DNA of 6,674 nt from Methanosarcinales archaeon (GCA_012961645.1 DTYY01000106.1:1-6674), one strand, 5' to 3'. Counted from the first letter of the stretch, positions 1-6,674 are shown. Notes: generated from the sequence alone by a model not told the origin. Numbers and translations are program-made.

Positions 1-115
1 TAAAGCTTGTGGTCATTCGGATCGTGAATATGAGGAAAGTGACGATTCGGATTCGGCAGTGCGACCTACAAATGAGGTTGTTGCCGACTGGTTTCTAAAA
101 CGTGAGTGGTTACAA
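1..115. other. Unassigned left flank, no gene supported
   Basis: This stretch lies downstream of the ATPase stop codon and I can assign no gene to it. Plus-strand frame 2 is open from base 2 to 379 and reads as an acidic, Asp/Ser/Glu-rich peptide over the first 40 or so codons. From base 119 onward it is exactly antisense, in codon register, to the ATPase gene, so much of its openness is explained by that gene. The hexamer attcgg occurs at 15-20, 45-50 and 51-56. No hairpin followed by a T-run is visible that would terminate the ATPase transcript. The 5' part could be the tail of a gene entering from the left, but I cannot recognise one. Confidence 0.3.
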
Positions 116-1477
116 TTAGAGAACCAGCAGAAAGAACCAGATTGGAATGAAGAGCACACCCCGGCCATCGATCACATCCTTCATGAACTCGTCCATGGTC
201 ACGATGATTCCAGTGCCCTGATCGAATGCATGCATAAATTCCACAAGCCCTTTTGCATCAGTCGATGCTACACGCTCCCGATACTTCACCTCAACCGGAA
301 GAACAATCATGGAATCATCATAGATAAAATCGACCTCGTACCTGTTTTTCCAGTAATACGGCTTAAAAAATACCTTTGAACCATAACCCCTCTTGATGAG
401 ATGCCATGCCACGACATTCTCTGCTGATCTCCCTTTATCCATATCGAGCGTAAGAGCCTTTCTTAACCCCTCTTCACAGAAATAGAGTTTTTTCTCCCGT
501 TTCTCAACCGCCTTTCTTGCACGGGTGTACACATCGGCTATGGATATGAGCATGGAACTCGTTAGATAATACAGATACAGTTTCAACGTCTCTCTGTCCA
601 CACCCAGCCGCTCAGATAAACCTCTGTATGTGAATCGCTCGGTAGAGAACATTGCAATGTCCCTTGCCAGTCTTTCGAGATGCATGGCGTCCTTTACCCG
701 AAACACACAGACGATGTCTCTGAACAGTATCAGCGAAAAGTAATCCTCAACAAGAACCCTGTGCCATCGCTCGATATCCTTGATCTTGAACCACTCAGGA
801 TAGCCGCCTACTTCGAGATAAAGATTCATGAGATACAATAAACGTTGTTTCTGCGTAATTATAGTGAAATATGCCTTCTCCAGTTCCTGAAAATCATCGA
901 TTCCTGCGCGCAACTCCTCTGGCAAGGATACTCCATTGAACTCTACGAATTCCCTGAATGTCAGCGGAAAGACGTCTATAAACCTTATTCTTCCGACAAG
1001 GCTCTCTGAGGCATCCTTGTACAGCATAGTCTTTGATGAACCCGATACGATGAATTTACATGTCGCATGGGAATCGAGATAGTATTTCAATTGGGTCTGC
1101 CACTCCTTCTGAACGTGTATCTCATCAAGGATTATGTATACATCCCCCCTGACTGGGTCTATCCCTGTGAGTTCAAAGTATGTGTTCAGGAGGTCGTGGA
1201 TGGAATCGATCCTTCCATGAAGGTCATCCATGCTCACATAAACGATCTTCTGTGGATCTCTGGTTTTTAGGAGATGATCGATGTATTGATACAATATTGT
1301 CGTCTTGCCGCTCCGCCGTATTCCGGAGAGGCTTATGATCCGTTCCAAACCCTCGATCTCTTCTATTTTTTCGAGGTACTCCTCTCGGATAATACCTTTA
1401 TCTACCTGCGACACATCTCTGGTCTGCCACCAGTAGTTTCTTGTTTTCAGGTAGTTGATTATGAACGTTCTGTCCAT
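116..1477 (-). CDS. AAA_14/DUF4143-family ATPase
   Basis: This is a P-loop ATPase of the AAA_14 plus DUF4143 architecture, common in archaea and in many bacteria. Its substrate and cellular role are generally unknown. Counting from the ATG at 1477 (453 aa), I see Walker A GIRRSGKT at about 52-59, Walker B with the DE pair (IILDEIH) at about 115-121 and a sensor-1-like FIVSGSS at about 142-148. A conserved LVGR follows at about 160, and GGYPEW at about 224-229 marks the start of the DUF4143 part. A helix-turn-helix-like stretch (LSERLGVDRETLKLYL) lies at about 287-302. The C-terminal domain carries E353, D383 (EVDF) and E396-V-K398, a PD-(D/E)xK nuclease-like arrangement usual in this family. 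It has no predicted membrane segments. A TTG at 1481-1483 would add two residues. I prefer the ATG because an AT-rich box sits about 22-30 nt upstream and no Shine-Dalgarno is present, which suggests leaderless initiation. Length is normal and no frame damage is seen. Family assignment is firm; function is not known. Confidence 0.9.
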   Translation of the reverse strand: MDRTFIINYLKTRNYWWQTRDVSQVDKGIIREEYLEKIEEIEGLERIISLSGIRRSGKTTILYQYIDHLLKTRDPQKIVYVSMDDLHGRIDSIHDLLNTYFELTGIDPVRGDVYIILDEIHVQKEWQTQLKYYLDSHATCKFIVSGSSKTMLYKDASESLVGRIRFIDVFPLTFREFVEFNGVSLPEELRAGIDDFQELEKAYFTIITQKQRLLYLMNLYLEVGGYPEWFKIKDIERWHRVLVEDYFSLILFRDIVCVFRVKDAMHLERLARDIAMFSTERFTYRGLSERLGVDRETLKLYLYYLTSSMLISIADVYTRARKAVEKREKKLYFCEEGLRKALTLDMDKGRSAENVVAWHLIKRGYGSKVFFKPYYWKNRYEVDFIYDDSMIVLPVEVKYRERVASTDAKGLVEFMHAFDQGTGIIVTMDEFMKDVIDGRGVLFIPIWFFLLVL

Positions 1478-1483
1478 ATACAA

Positions 1484-1513
1484 ATGTAGTACGCAATATA
1501 TGGATAAAGATTG
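1484..1513 (-). promoter_or_regulatory. Putative archaeal promoter of the ATPase gene
   Basis: On the minus strand the sequence reads tctttatccatatattgcg just upstream of the ATPase. It offers two overlapping AT-rich TATA-like segments centred near 1506 and 1498. A transcription start about 25 nt downstream of these centres falls at roughly 1473-1481, right at the ATG at 1477. This fits a leaderless mRNA and explains the missing Shine-Dalgarno. It suggests the ATPase is transcribed separately from the upstream aglB gene, although readthrough is possible because no terminator is seen between them. Confidence 0.4.
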
Positions 1514-1535
1514 CGGTCTATATTTGCACTACGTA
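1485..1535. repeat. Imperfect inverted repeat at the ATPase promoter
   Basis: The left arm at 1485-1500 (tgtagtacgcaatata) and the right arm at 1519-1535 (tatatttgcactacgta) are inverted copies separated by 18 nt. Matching blocks are tatatt, gc and actac (13 bases), with one extra T in one arm and an extra GT in the other. The element overlaps the AT-rich box expected for the ATPase promoter. It could be an operator for a dimeric regulator, an RNA hairpin in the aglB readthrough transcript, or chance symmetry. The pairing is seen directly; any regulatory role is inference. Confidence 0.45.
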
Positions 1536-1559
1536 TGGATCATTTACAGGCGCCGATTT

Positions 1560-4193
1560 TCATGCAACCCCAATCACATTACCGGCAAGCACATCATCCT
1601 CGCTCACAGTGACCTGATGCGGCATTCCTGCTATGGTCACAGTGTACATGCCTGACGGCGCAGTATCGAACTGAGTCCCGCCAGCATCGATCGATATCAG
1701 TCCATCCGTCGAATACGGCGCGATGAGTGTGACCGTACCATCAGGAGTTGCGGTTGCTGTCTGGACATAATCAAACGTACGCCCCTGATTTGTGAGAATC
1801 GGTATGCTAAGCGTTGCAGTGCTGTTCGGCGGCGCGGTTCCTGTGATCCGCGCGCCCTTGACATACTCAAATATCTTGACATAACCCGTGTCAGCTTCAG
1901 CGATCTCTTCTGGAAGATCCTGGTGACGGTTCTCGAAGAGGTCTGGGTATAGCATGGGCTGCATGTTATACACCCATTTGTAGCCGCGTTCAGCAGTATT
2001 TCCTGCCATCGACTCGTGGACCAGTCGGTAGTGCTTCAGGCTGGCGCCATCAAAGATATGGAGCCTTCCTTCCATCGAGTTAAAGTACCTCATCGTCGGA
2101 ACCAGTTCCATTCTGTCGCCTATCGGCAACCACTCCGAATATCCCCCTGTATCACCAGTCCATGTCGTGATCGCATAGAACTTGCCTGTCGCCATCTGGA
2201 CATCGCTGACCACGTACCTCGTGCCGAGTGTGTCAGCGATCGCGTTTGCCTCTTCCTCGCTTGCTGCTGTGAAGAACGTGGATGCTCCAGGAGTCCGATT
2301 CTTGCCTCCGCCGATACCAGCCTGGAATGGATTGGCGTTCGGGATCCTGTGCCCTATGACCTCGATCCAGTGCCCGTAGTCCCACCATGAGAGCACGAAG
2401 TATGCGGTATCTGGATAGGGGTAGGGTTCTCCTGGCGGAGGGCGCTCATAAGGTCCGTAGTATGATAGCCCGGTTTCTGGCGTGTTGTTCCGCATCCAGT
2501 CGAGAGAGTTGTACCATGCCGAATTTGGTCCGCCGGCATATCTCGCCTGTTTGAGTGCAAGAGGGGCGGGACCCCACGGGTACACAAGAATGCCGATGAT
2601 GATGATCACGAGTACAATATATCCTGCGTTTTTCACCAGAAATTGGGGGAGATCCTCTATCGTGGTATGGACGCCTTTAAATCCGGAAAATCCGAGGATT
2701 CTTGTCCCAAAATAAGCGCTTATAATCGCGACATTCACAGCATAGTAATATGCGAACCGGTTCTGACCATAGATCGAGAGAAGCATGACAACTGTCCAGA
2801 TGAGGACCAGTATCTCTTCCGGCTTCCACCTCTTGACCACGTAGTAGCCGAGCAGCAGGATTCCGAATAATGATACGTAGAAGCAATTTCCGAAGTTGCC
2901 GTAGACCATGCTTTCTCTGCCGATGTTCAACTCCCCGGTGGAGCGATCAACGAGCATCGATGATGCCTCCGCGATGGTCGCACCGCCACCTGTATGTATC
3001 CCAAAGATCATGACAGGTGAGCGGACGATCGTAAGATAAAGCGTTGGCGAAATCACGCTCATGAGTGCAAGTCCAACTGCCATACCCACGATCAGCAGCA
3101 CAGGATAGTAATATGGATTCAGCTCCCTGCGGTTCATCTCCTTTGATATGAGATGCATCAGTACAAATGCCGCAATCGCCACGATCGGAATGATTGCATG
3201 GAATAACGAATAATAGACTCTGGAAAATCCCATCTCAGGGTGCAACCATGGCAGCACCAGTATCAATTCCACTCCAAATGCCGTGATACCGACCATCGTC
3301 AGGTAATCGACCGATCTGCCACGAATATGCTCTGCAATATATCCAATAATCGACGCGATCACGATGATCGCACCAAAGAGCGGCGCACCGGGCCAGCAGA
3401 GTTGATATGCAGCGTACGCAACACCAGCAAGCACGGCATATCCGAGTGGATATTTGGCGGTGCGCCAGTCCTGATTCAGATTCTTAAGTGAGAGATTCTG
3501 ATTACGCGCACCCATGAGCGCAAGCATGAAGAACATGATGGTTGCGGTGGATAAGAGCACCTCTGCAACATGGTGGTCTGTGAATCCGAGCAGCGATCTG
3601 GATAAGAACTGTCCGGGCAGTGTAGCGATGATCAGTGCTGCAAGAAGTCCTGTGCCACGGTTGTGCAGATGCTTGCCGATGAAGTATACAGGTATGACAA
3701 CGAGCGCGCCAAGAAACGTCGGAAAATATGCGCCTATGGTATCGACCAGACGGGGCGTGGGTTGCCCAAGTCCGATGATGAGCGATAATAGCGCAATCGT
3801 ATGGTCGAATAATGGACCGAAGTGGATATAGCAGCCATACGGTGGGATTGCGTGGGCATCATAGAACATGGCATGTGGATAGTTATGTAGTAGAGCATGT
3901 ACCAGCCGCATGTGATACCATGGATCGTTTCCACCGAACCTGATTGTACCATCCGCGAGAAATACGCTGTCGTAAGGAATTACGGCACGGATATAGAGCG
4001 CGAGTCCGAAGATGATGAGCAGCAGTATCCCGTAAGGAGCACTGGATTTTAGTTGCTCGATTCTTGTCTGTTTGACATCGGTCAGGGGCTGAACCTCTTC
4101 AGGAGTTTTCTGGACCTCCTTTGTATACGCTGTTTTTTTACCCCTTTTTTTCCGTTCTTCTCTGTTTTTCTTTCTTCCAGCCAATGGATGCAC
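1560..4193 (-). CDS. aglB: Oligosaccharyltransferase AglB (STT3 family)
   Basis: This is the single-subunit oligosaccharyltransferase that transfers a lipid-linked glycan from dolichol phosphate to Asn of N-X-S/T sequons at the outer face of the membrane. The protein is 877 aa, normal for the family. A Lys/Arg-rich cytoplasmic tail (7-20) precedes about 13 membrane segments between about 53 and 540. Catalytic motifs are all present: GGNDPWYH at 87-94 (first acidic motif, D90), FTDHH at 204-208 with E211 (second metal-binding motif, D206 and H208), TIAE at 406-409 (the external-loop motif, E409) and WWDYG at 603-607 (sequon recognition). The DK/MI-type segment follows, with D664, K671 and I675. 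The tail from about 778 is a beta-rich domain (TN-GR-F-Y, DG, PY) resembling methanogen-lineage AglBs. GTG at 4193 is 1 nt past the upstream glycosyltransferase stop. A TTG at 4182-4184 is the better-placed start by Shine-Dalgarno and would remove three residues. Family assignment is very secure; the glycan is unknown. Confidence 0.96.
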   Translation of the reverse strand: MHPLAGRKKNREERKKRGKKTAYTKEVQKTPEEVQPLTDVKQTRIEQLKSSAPYGILLLIIFGLALYIRAVIPYDSVFLADGTIRFGGNDPWYHMRLVHALLHNYPHAMFYDAHAIPPYGCYIHFGPLFDHTIALLSLIIGLGQPTPRLVDTIGAYFPTFLGALVVIPVYFIGKHLHNRGTGLLAALIIATLPGQFLSRSLLGFTDHHVAEVLLSTATIMFFMLALMGARNQNLSLKNLNQDWRTAKYPLGYAVLAGVAYAAYQLCWPGAPLFGAIIVIASIIGYIAEHIRGRSVDYLTMVGITAFGVELILVLPWLHPEMGFSRVYYSLFHAIIPIVAIAAFVLMHLISKEMNRRELNPYYYPVLLIVGMAVGLALMSVISPTLYLTIVRSPVMIFGIHTGGGATIAEASSMLVDRSTGELNIGRESMVYGNFGNCFYVSLFGILLLGYYVVKRWKPEEILVLIWTVVMLLSIYGQNRFAYYYAVNVAIISAYFGTRILGFSGFKGVHTTIEDLPQFLVKNAGYIVLVIIIIGILVYPWGPAPLALKQARYAGGPNSAWYNSLDWMRNNTPETGLSYYGPYERPPPGEPYPYPDTAYFVLSWWDYGHWIEVIGHRIPNANPFQAGIGGGKNRTPGASTFFTAASEEEANAIADTLGTRYVVSDVQMATGKFYAITTWTGDTGGYSEWLPIGDRMELVPTMRYFNSMEGRLHIFDGASLKHYRLVHESMAGNTAERGYKWVYNMQPMLYPDLFENRHQDLPEEIAEADTGYVKIFEYVKGARITGTAPPNSTATLSIPILTNQGRTFDYVQTATATPDGTVTLIAPYSTDGLISIDAGGTQFDTAPSGMYTVTIAGMPHQVTVSEDDVLAGNVIGVA

Positions 4194-4196
4194 CTC
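4191..4196 (-). promoter_or_regulatory. Ribosome binding site that decides the aglB start
   Basis: On the minus strand GAGGTG is a perfect match to the complement of the archaeal 16S 3' end (CACCUC). It includes the annotated GTG start itself, so it cannot serve that codon. It lies 6 nt upstream of the TTG at 4182-4184, an ideal spacing, and would give a protein beginning Met-Ala-Gly-Arg-Lys-Lys. The site overlaps the TGA stop of the upstream glycosyltransferase (4195-4197), so a ribosome terminating there could reinitiate on aglB. Confidence 0.6.
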
Positions 4197-5343
4197 ATAT
4201 CAGACCGTCAATCAGTTCCTGATACATAACAGTAGTGTCATTCCATCTTCGTCTGGGAGGGTTAAATAATTTTGGTATTTTGTACTGGTCTTCGATGGCT
4301 CTTGTGATTGCACTGGCATCGCACGGGGGTACAAACACCGTGCCATCGTAATCTGCCATCGACTCGATGAGACCACCGACCTTTGATACGATTATCGGCG
4401 TCCCGAAACACATCGCAATATGCGCAATCCCGCTCTGAGATGCCCTGGTATACGGGAGCACCACCGTGTCCGCTGCAGAGAAGTACAGCGGGAGTCTGTC
4501 ATCCGGGATGTATTCATCGATCAATGTGATTTTATCCTTATATCTTGATGCATTAATCTGATGCATCAATACCTGTCGCTCCTCCCATATCTCTCCCACG
4601 ATCAGAAGCCTGCTATTTCCGATGATCTCATCTGGCAGTTCTTCAAATGCACTGATAAGATATGTTACTCCCTTGTATTTCCGTATCAGCCCAAATGAGA
4701 GGATAATAAATTCTTCTTTGATCGAAAGCTTCTTCTTTGCATCGATTTTATCGATTCTTGGATATTGATCATATAGCGCGTGCGGGATCACTCTGATCGT
4801 ATCTGGATTGATGTGATACCGTTCTGCGACCAGTTCCTGGTCTGATGATGAATGTGTGATATAGCTATCAACATCCCGCCTTAGAAGTCGTCCAGCAGTC
4901 CTTGAATACCACCTGATCGGAAGAATACTCTCCTCGAGTGGATCGACCACCTCATGAAATTCGATGACAAGGCGCGCACCCAAAAAAAGATTCATCATCT
5001 TCACAATAAGATGCAGATGCGCCACCGATGATGTCCACCATTGCAGAATGATGACATTCGGATGCCGTTTTCTAAAGAATTTGTATGCCCTCCACCATGT
5101 CAGTGGGTTGTTATAATCCATCCCATCAAAGACTGCCGCATCCTGCGCAAACTCAGTATCTGTTACGTTCCTGCCGACATGCGCACGCCCCGGGAACAGA
5201 ATCTTTGGCAGTAAGTTTCTGAAACAGACCACGGAGACATCGTTACGTGACGACAGTGCATTCGCCAGTCCGATCGTATAATAACTGATCCCGCTCGTGA
5301 ATCGTTTGGATGGACCGACGATACAGATGCTTGCGCTTCGCAT
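4195..5343 (-). CDS. GT4-type glycosyltransferase, GT-B fold
   Basis: This 382-residue protein is a retaining-type glycosyltransferase of the GT4 (Glycos_transf_1) family, expected to move a sugar from a nucleotide-sugar donor to a cytoplasmic, probably lipid-linked acceptor. The N-terminal Rossmann domain starts with the acceptor-side loop TSGISYYTIGLANAL (16-30). The C-terminal donor domain begins near 211 (FIILSFGLIRKYKG, R221 and K224). It ends in the nucleotide-sugar site LPYTRASQSGIAHIAMCFGTP (296-316) followed by KVGG (321-324). The two glutamates of the common E-x7-E motif are absent; the aligned positions are about A301 and I309. Related GT4 members with a Y-x-x-x-S-Q-S-G version exist, so this is probably a subfamily trait, not decay. 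There is no signal peptide or clear membrane segment. ATG at 5343 has no Shine-Dalgarno but sits just after a TATA-like box. Its stop overlaps the aglB ribosome binding site, so it is the first gene of a two-gene glycosylation operon. Donor and acceptor sugars cannot be read from sequence. Confidence 0.92.
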   Translation of the reverse strand: MRSASICIVGPSKRFTSGISYYTIGLANALSSRNDVSVVCFRNLLPKILFPGRAHVGRNVTDTEFAQDAAVFDGMDYNNPLTWWRAYKFFRKRHPNVIILQWWTSSVAHLHLIVKMMNLFLGARLVIEFHEVVDPLEESILPIRWYSRTAGRLLRRDVDSYITHSSSDQELVAERYHINPDTIRVIPHALYDQYPRIDKIDAKKKLSIKEEFIILSFGLIRKYKGVTYLISAFEELPDEIIGNSRLLIVGEIWEERQVLMHQINASRYKDKITLIDEYIPDDRLPLYFSAADTVVLPYTRASQSGIAHIAMCFGTPIIVSKVGGLIESMADYDGTVFVPPCDASAITRAIEDQYKIPKLFNPPRRRWNDTTVMYQELIDGLI

Positions 5344-5439
5344 GGTGTCTGGATTATCTTCATGTTGGCTTAATATGTATGTATGTGAAAATTGCTGATC
5401 CGACTGTGAGATTATCGTAGCATAAAACCACTACGCGAG
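5344..5439. promoter_or_regulatory. Divergent promoter region
   Basis: This 96 bp spacer separates the minus-strand glycosyltransferase-aglB pair from the plus-strand radical SAM gene, so it must hold promoters for both. An AT-rich core at about 5370-5377 (ttaatatg; catatta on the other strand), followed by three tatg units at 5374-5385, sits about 30 nt from the glycosyltransferase ATG. A TATA box there would place that transcript start near 5348, giving an almost leaderless mRNA. On the plus strand the same core would give a start near 5399 and a leader of about 40-50 nt. A second plus-strand candidate is gattat at 5410-5415. Positions are inference from spacing only. Confidence 0.45.
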
Positions 5440-5443
5440 ATGA
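5437..5443 (+). promoter_or_regulatory. Possible ribosome binding site of the radical SAM gene
   Basis: GAGATGA differs by one base from the archaeal consensus GAGGTGA and lies 5 nt upstream of the ATG at 5449-5451. It contains the first ATG (5440-5442), so it could only serve the second one. Use of 5449 would give a protein starting Met-Lys-Ile-Leu-Leu-Ile, the usual beginning of this family. The first ATG would need leaderless or Shine-Dalgarno-independent initiation. Confidence 0.45.
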
Positions 5444-6674
5444 AACTTATGAAGATACTGCTGATTCTACCACCACTGATGGTTCAAGAAAGGGAACAGT
5501 ATGGTGTAACTCCACCTCTTGGACTTGCATATCTCGCCGCGGTATTGGAGAAAAACGGATACGAAGTTGGTCTGCTGGACTGTATCGTTGAGGGATATGA
5601 TAACCATGTCAGGCAAGATGGATATTTTCATATTGGACTTGACTGGCATGCGATTGAAAGAAGAGTACGCATCTTTGCACCGGATGTGGTTGGTATATCC
5701 TGTATCTTTTCACTAATGTTTCCAGAAGCTCTGAAAGTAGCGGAAATAGTTAAAGGTATTGATACAAACATCAAGGTAGTCATGGGTGGCGCGCATCCAT
5801 CTTCTCTCCCTTATGCGGTATTAAAGAATGAAAATGTAGATTTTATCACAATTGGTGAAAGCGAAATAACATTATTGGAACTGGTACGCTGCATAGAGCA
5901 GAACGATACTGGATTATCAGCTATCGATGGTTTGGGCTACAAGATGGATGGGGTCGCGGCGCTCAACCCCAAGACCAGGTTTATTGAGAACATAGATGAA
6001 ATCCCATTTCCTGCCAGACATCTGTTGCCAATGGAAAAATATTATAAGGCGGGGGAATCGCATGGTGGCCTGAAAAGAGATAGGTATGCCAGTGTAATAA
6101 CGAGCAGGGGATGCCCGGGGAACTGTATATATTGTTCAATACATACAATATGGGGAACGCGTTGGAGAGCGAGAAGTCCTGACAATGTACTTGATGAGAT
6201 AGAGCATCTGGTGAATGATTATGGGGTTGAGGAGATTCATTTTGAGGACGATAATCTGACATTCGATCGCGAAAGAGCCAAAATGATATTTCATGGAATT
6301 ATAGACCGCGGATTGGATATCACATGGACGACACCTAATGGATTGGCGGTCTGGACATTGGACGAAGAAATATTAAAACTGATGAAGATTTCGGGTTGTT
6401 ATCAGATCAACCTCGGAATCGAGTCTGGCAACGAAGAAGTTCTAAGGAAAGTGATACGGAAGCCATTCAAGCTTGAAAAAGTCCGAGAGATCGTTAAAAA
6501 AATAGGGGAACTGGGTATATGGTCGCATGGTTTTTTCATACTGGGGATGCCAGGGGAGACCAAACAAACAATTATGGATACGATCGACTTTGCCACCAAT
6601 CTCAATTTAGATAGTGCAAGTTTCTTTGTAGCCACACCATATCCCGGCACAAAACTGTGTGATATCTGTAAAGA
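5440..6674 (+). CDS. B12-binding-domain radical SAM protein (3' partial)
   Basis: The reading frame is open from ATG 5440 to the right edge: 411 codons, no stop, with the C-terminus missing. An in-frame TGA at 5407-5409 bounds it upstream. Residues 1 to about 150 form a B12-binding-type Rossmann domain: KILLILPP at the N-terminus, TPPLGLAYLAAVLEKNGYEV at 24-43, VVGIS at 83-87, GGAHP at 116-120 and IGESE at 138-142. The base-off His motif DxHxxG is absent after the first strand, as in many members. A linker (about 180-200, IDEIPFPARHLLP) leads to the radical SAM domain with C225, C229 and C232 in CPGNCIYC, the [4Fe-4S]-SAM site. FEDDNLTF (268-275), GIESGNEEVLRKV (326-338) and GMPGET (369-374) are further typical strands and loops. 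Such enzymes perform radical methylations, ring formations or other C-H chemistry on lipids, cofactors, sugars or peptides. Substrate cannot be assigned here. It is transcribed divergently from the glycosylation genes. The alternative start at 5449 is supported by a Shine-Dalgarno. Confidence 0.92.
   Translation, partial: MKLMKILLILPPLMVQEREQYGVTPPLGLAYLAAVLEKNGYEVGLLDCIVEGYDNHVRQDGYFHIGLDWHAIERRVRIFAPDVVGISCIFSLMFPEALKVAEIVKGIDTNIKVVMGGAHPSSLPYAVLKNENVDFITIGESEITLLELVRCIEQNDTGLSAIDGLGYKMDGVAALNPKTRFIENIDEIPFPARHLLPMEKYYKAGESHGGLKRDRYASVITSRGCPGNCIYCSIHTIWGTRWRARSPDNVLDEIEHLVNDYGVEEIHFEDDNLTFDRERAKMIFHGIIDRGLDITWTTPNGLAVWTLDEEILKLMKISGCYQINLGIESGNEEVLRKVIRKPFKLEKVREIVKKIGELGIWSHGFFILGMPGETKQTIMDTIDFATNLNLDSASFFVATPYPGTKLCDICK

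Noticed and set aside
1547..1562. GGCGCC palindrome just after the aglB stop as a terminator
   Set aside because: The palindrome has no loop and no T-run follows it on the minus strand, so it does not resemble an archaeal terminator.
2016..2390. Plus-strand open frame of 124 codons inside aglB
   Set aside because: It is antisense to the catalytic C-terminal half of AglB, is rich in Cys, Arg and His, and has no motif or ribosome binding site.
3514..3831. Plus-strand open frame of 105 codons inside aglB
   Set aside because: It lies antisense to the conserved membrane and FTDHH region of AglB and has no independent support.
5374..5385. Three tandem tatg units as a variable microsatellite
   Set aside because: Three tetranucleotide copies are too few to suggest phase variation. 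The stretch is better explained as part of an AT-rich promoter core.
5599..5616. D54-N-H56 in the radical SAM protein as a DxHxxG cobalamin-ligand motif
   Set aside because: It lies after the second strand, not after the first where the base-off ligand loop belongs, and the glycine position is Q59. The domain is better described as lacking the lower-ligand histidine.
6658..6669. C407-x-x-C410 near the right edge as part of an auxiliary iron-sulfur cluster
   Set aside because: This segment follows the family pattern P-Y-P-G-T-x-L-x-x-x-x, where the first position often holds Tyr. With the C-terminus missing, two cysteines do not support a cluster.

Overview
The window looks archaeal, most likely a methanogen-related euryarchaeote. 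The main evidence is a full-length archaeal-type oligosaccharyltransferase (AglB/STT3) whose C-terminal beta-domain resembles those of methanogen-lineage AglBs. Supporting signs are near-leaderless gene starts with AT-rich boxes about 25 nt upstream, and Shine-Dalgarno elements matching the archaeal 16S 3' end. I cannot assign a genus from the sequence. An ANME/Methanosarcinales-like lineage is only an impression.

Layout: bases 1-115 are an unassigned flank. A minus-strand gene (116-1477) encodes an AAA_14/DUF4143 ATPase. A 76-82 bp spacer upstream of it carries an AT-rich promoter-like element inside an imperfect inverted repeat. Two tightly coupled minus-strand genes follow, transcribed right to left: a GT4-type glycosyltransferase (4195-5343) and then aglB (1560-4193). 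The glycosyltransferase stop codon is 1 nt from the annotated aglB GTG and lies inside the best Shine-Dalgarno of aglB. A 96 bp divergent spacer (5344-5439) separates this pair from a plus-strand B12-binding-domain radical SAM enzyme, which starts at 5440 and runs off the right edge without a stop.

How the genes relate: the GT4 enzyme probably adds a sugar to a lipid-linked (dolichol) glycan on the cytoplasmic face. AglB then transfers the finished glycan to Asn in N-X-S/T sequons on the outer face. Their overlap supports co-translation in one N-glycosylation operon. The ATPase probably has its own promoter and no evident tie to glycosylation. The radical SAM protein is divergent; a role in modifying a sugar or lipid is possible but rests only on proximity.

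I found no RNA genes, CRISPR arrays, insertion sequences or convincing terminators. I do not see strong evidence for a new multi-gene system. The most checkable oddities are the inverted repeat at the ATPase promoter, the two aglB start candidates beside a homopolymer-rich 5' end, and the GT4 enzyme lacking both glutamates of the usual E-x7-E motif.
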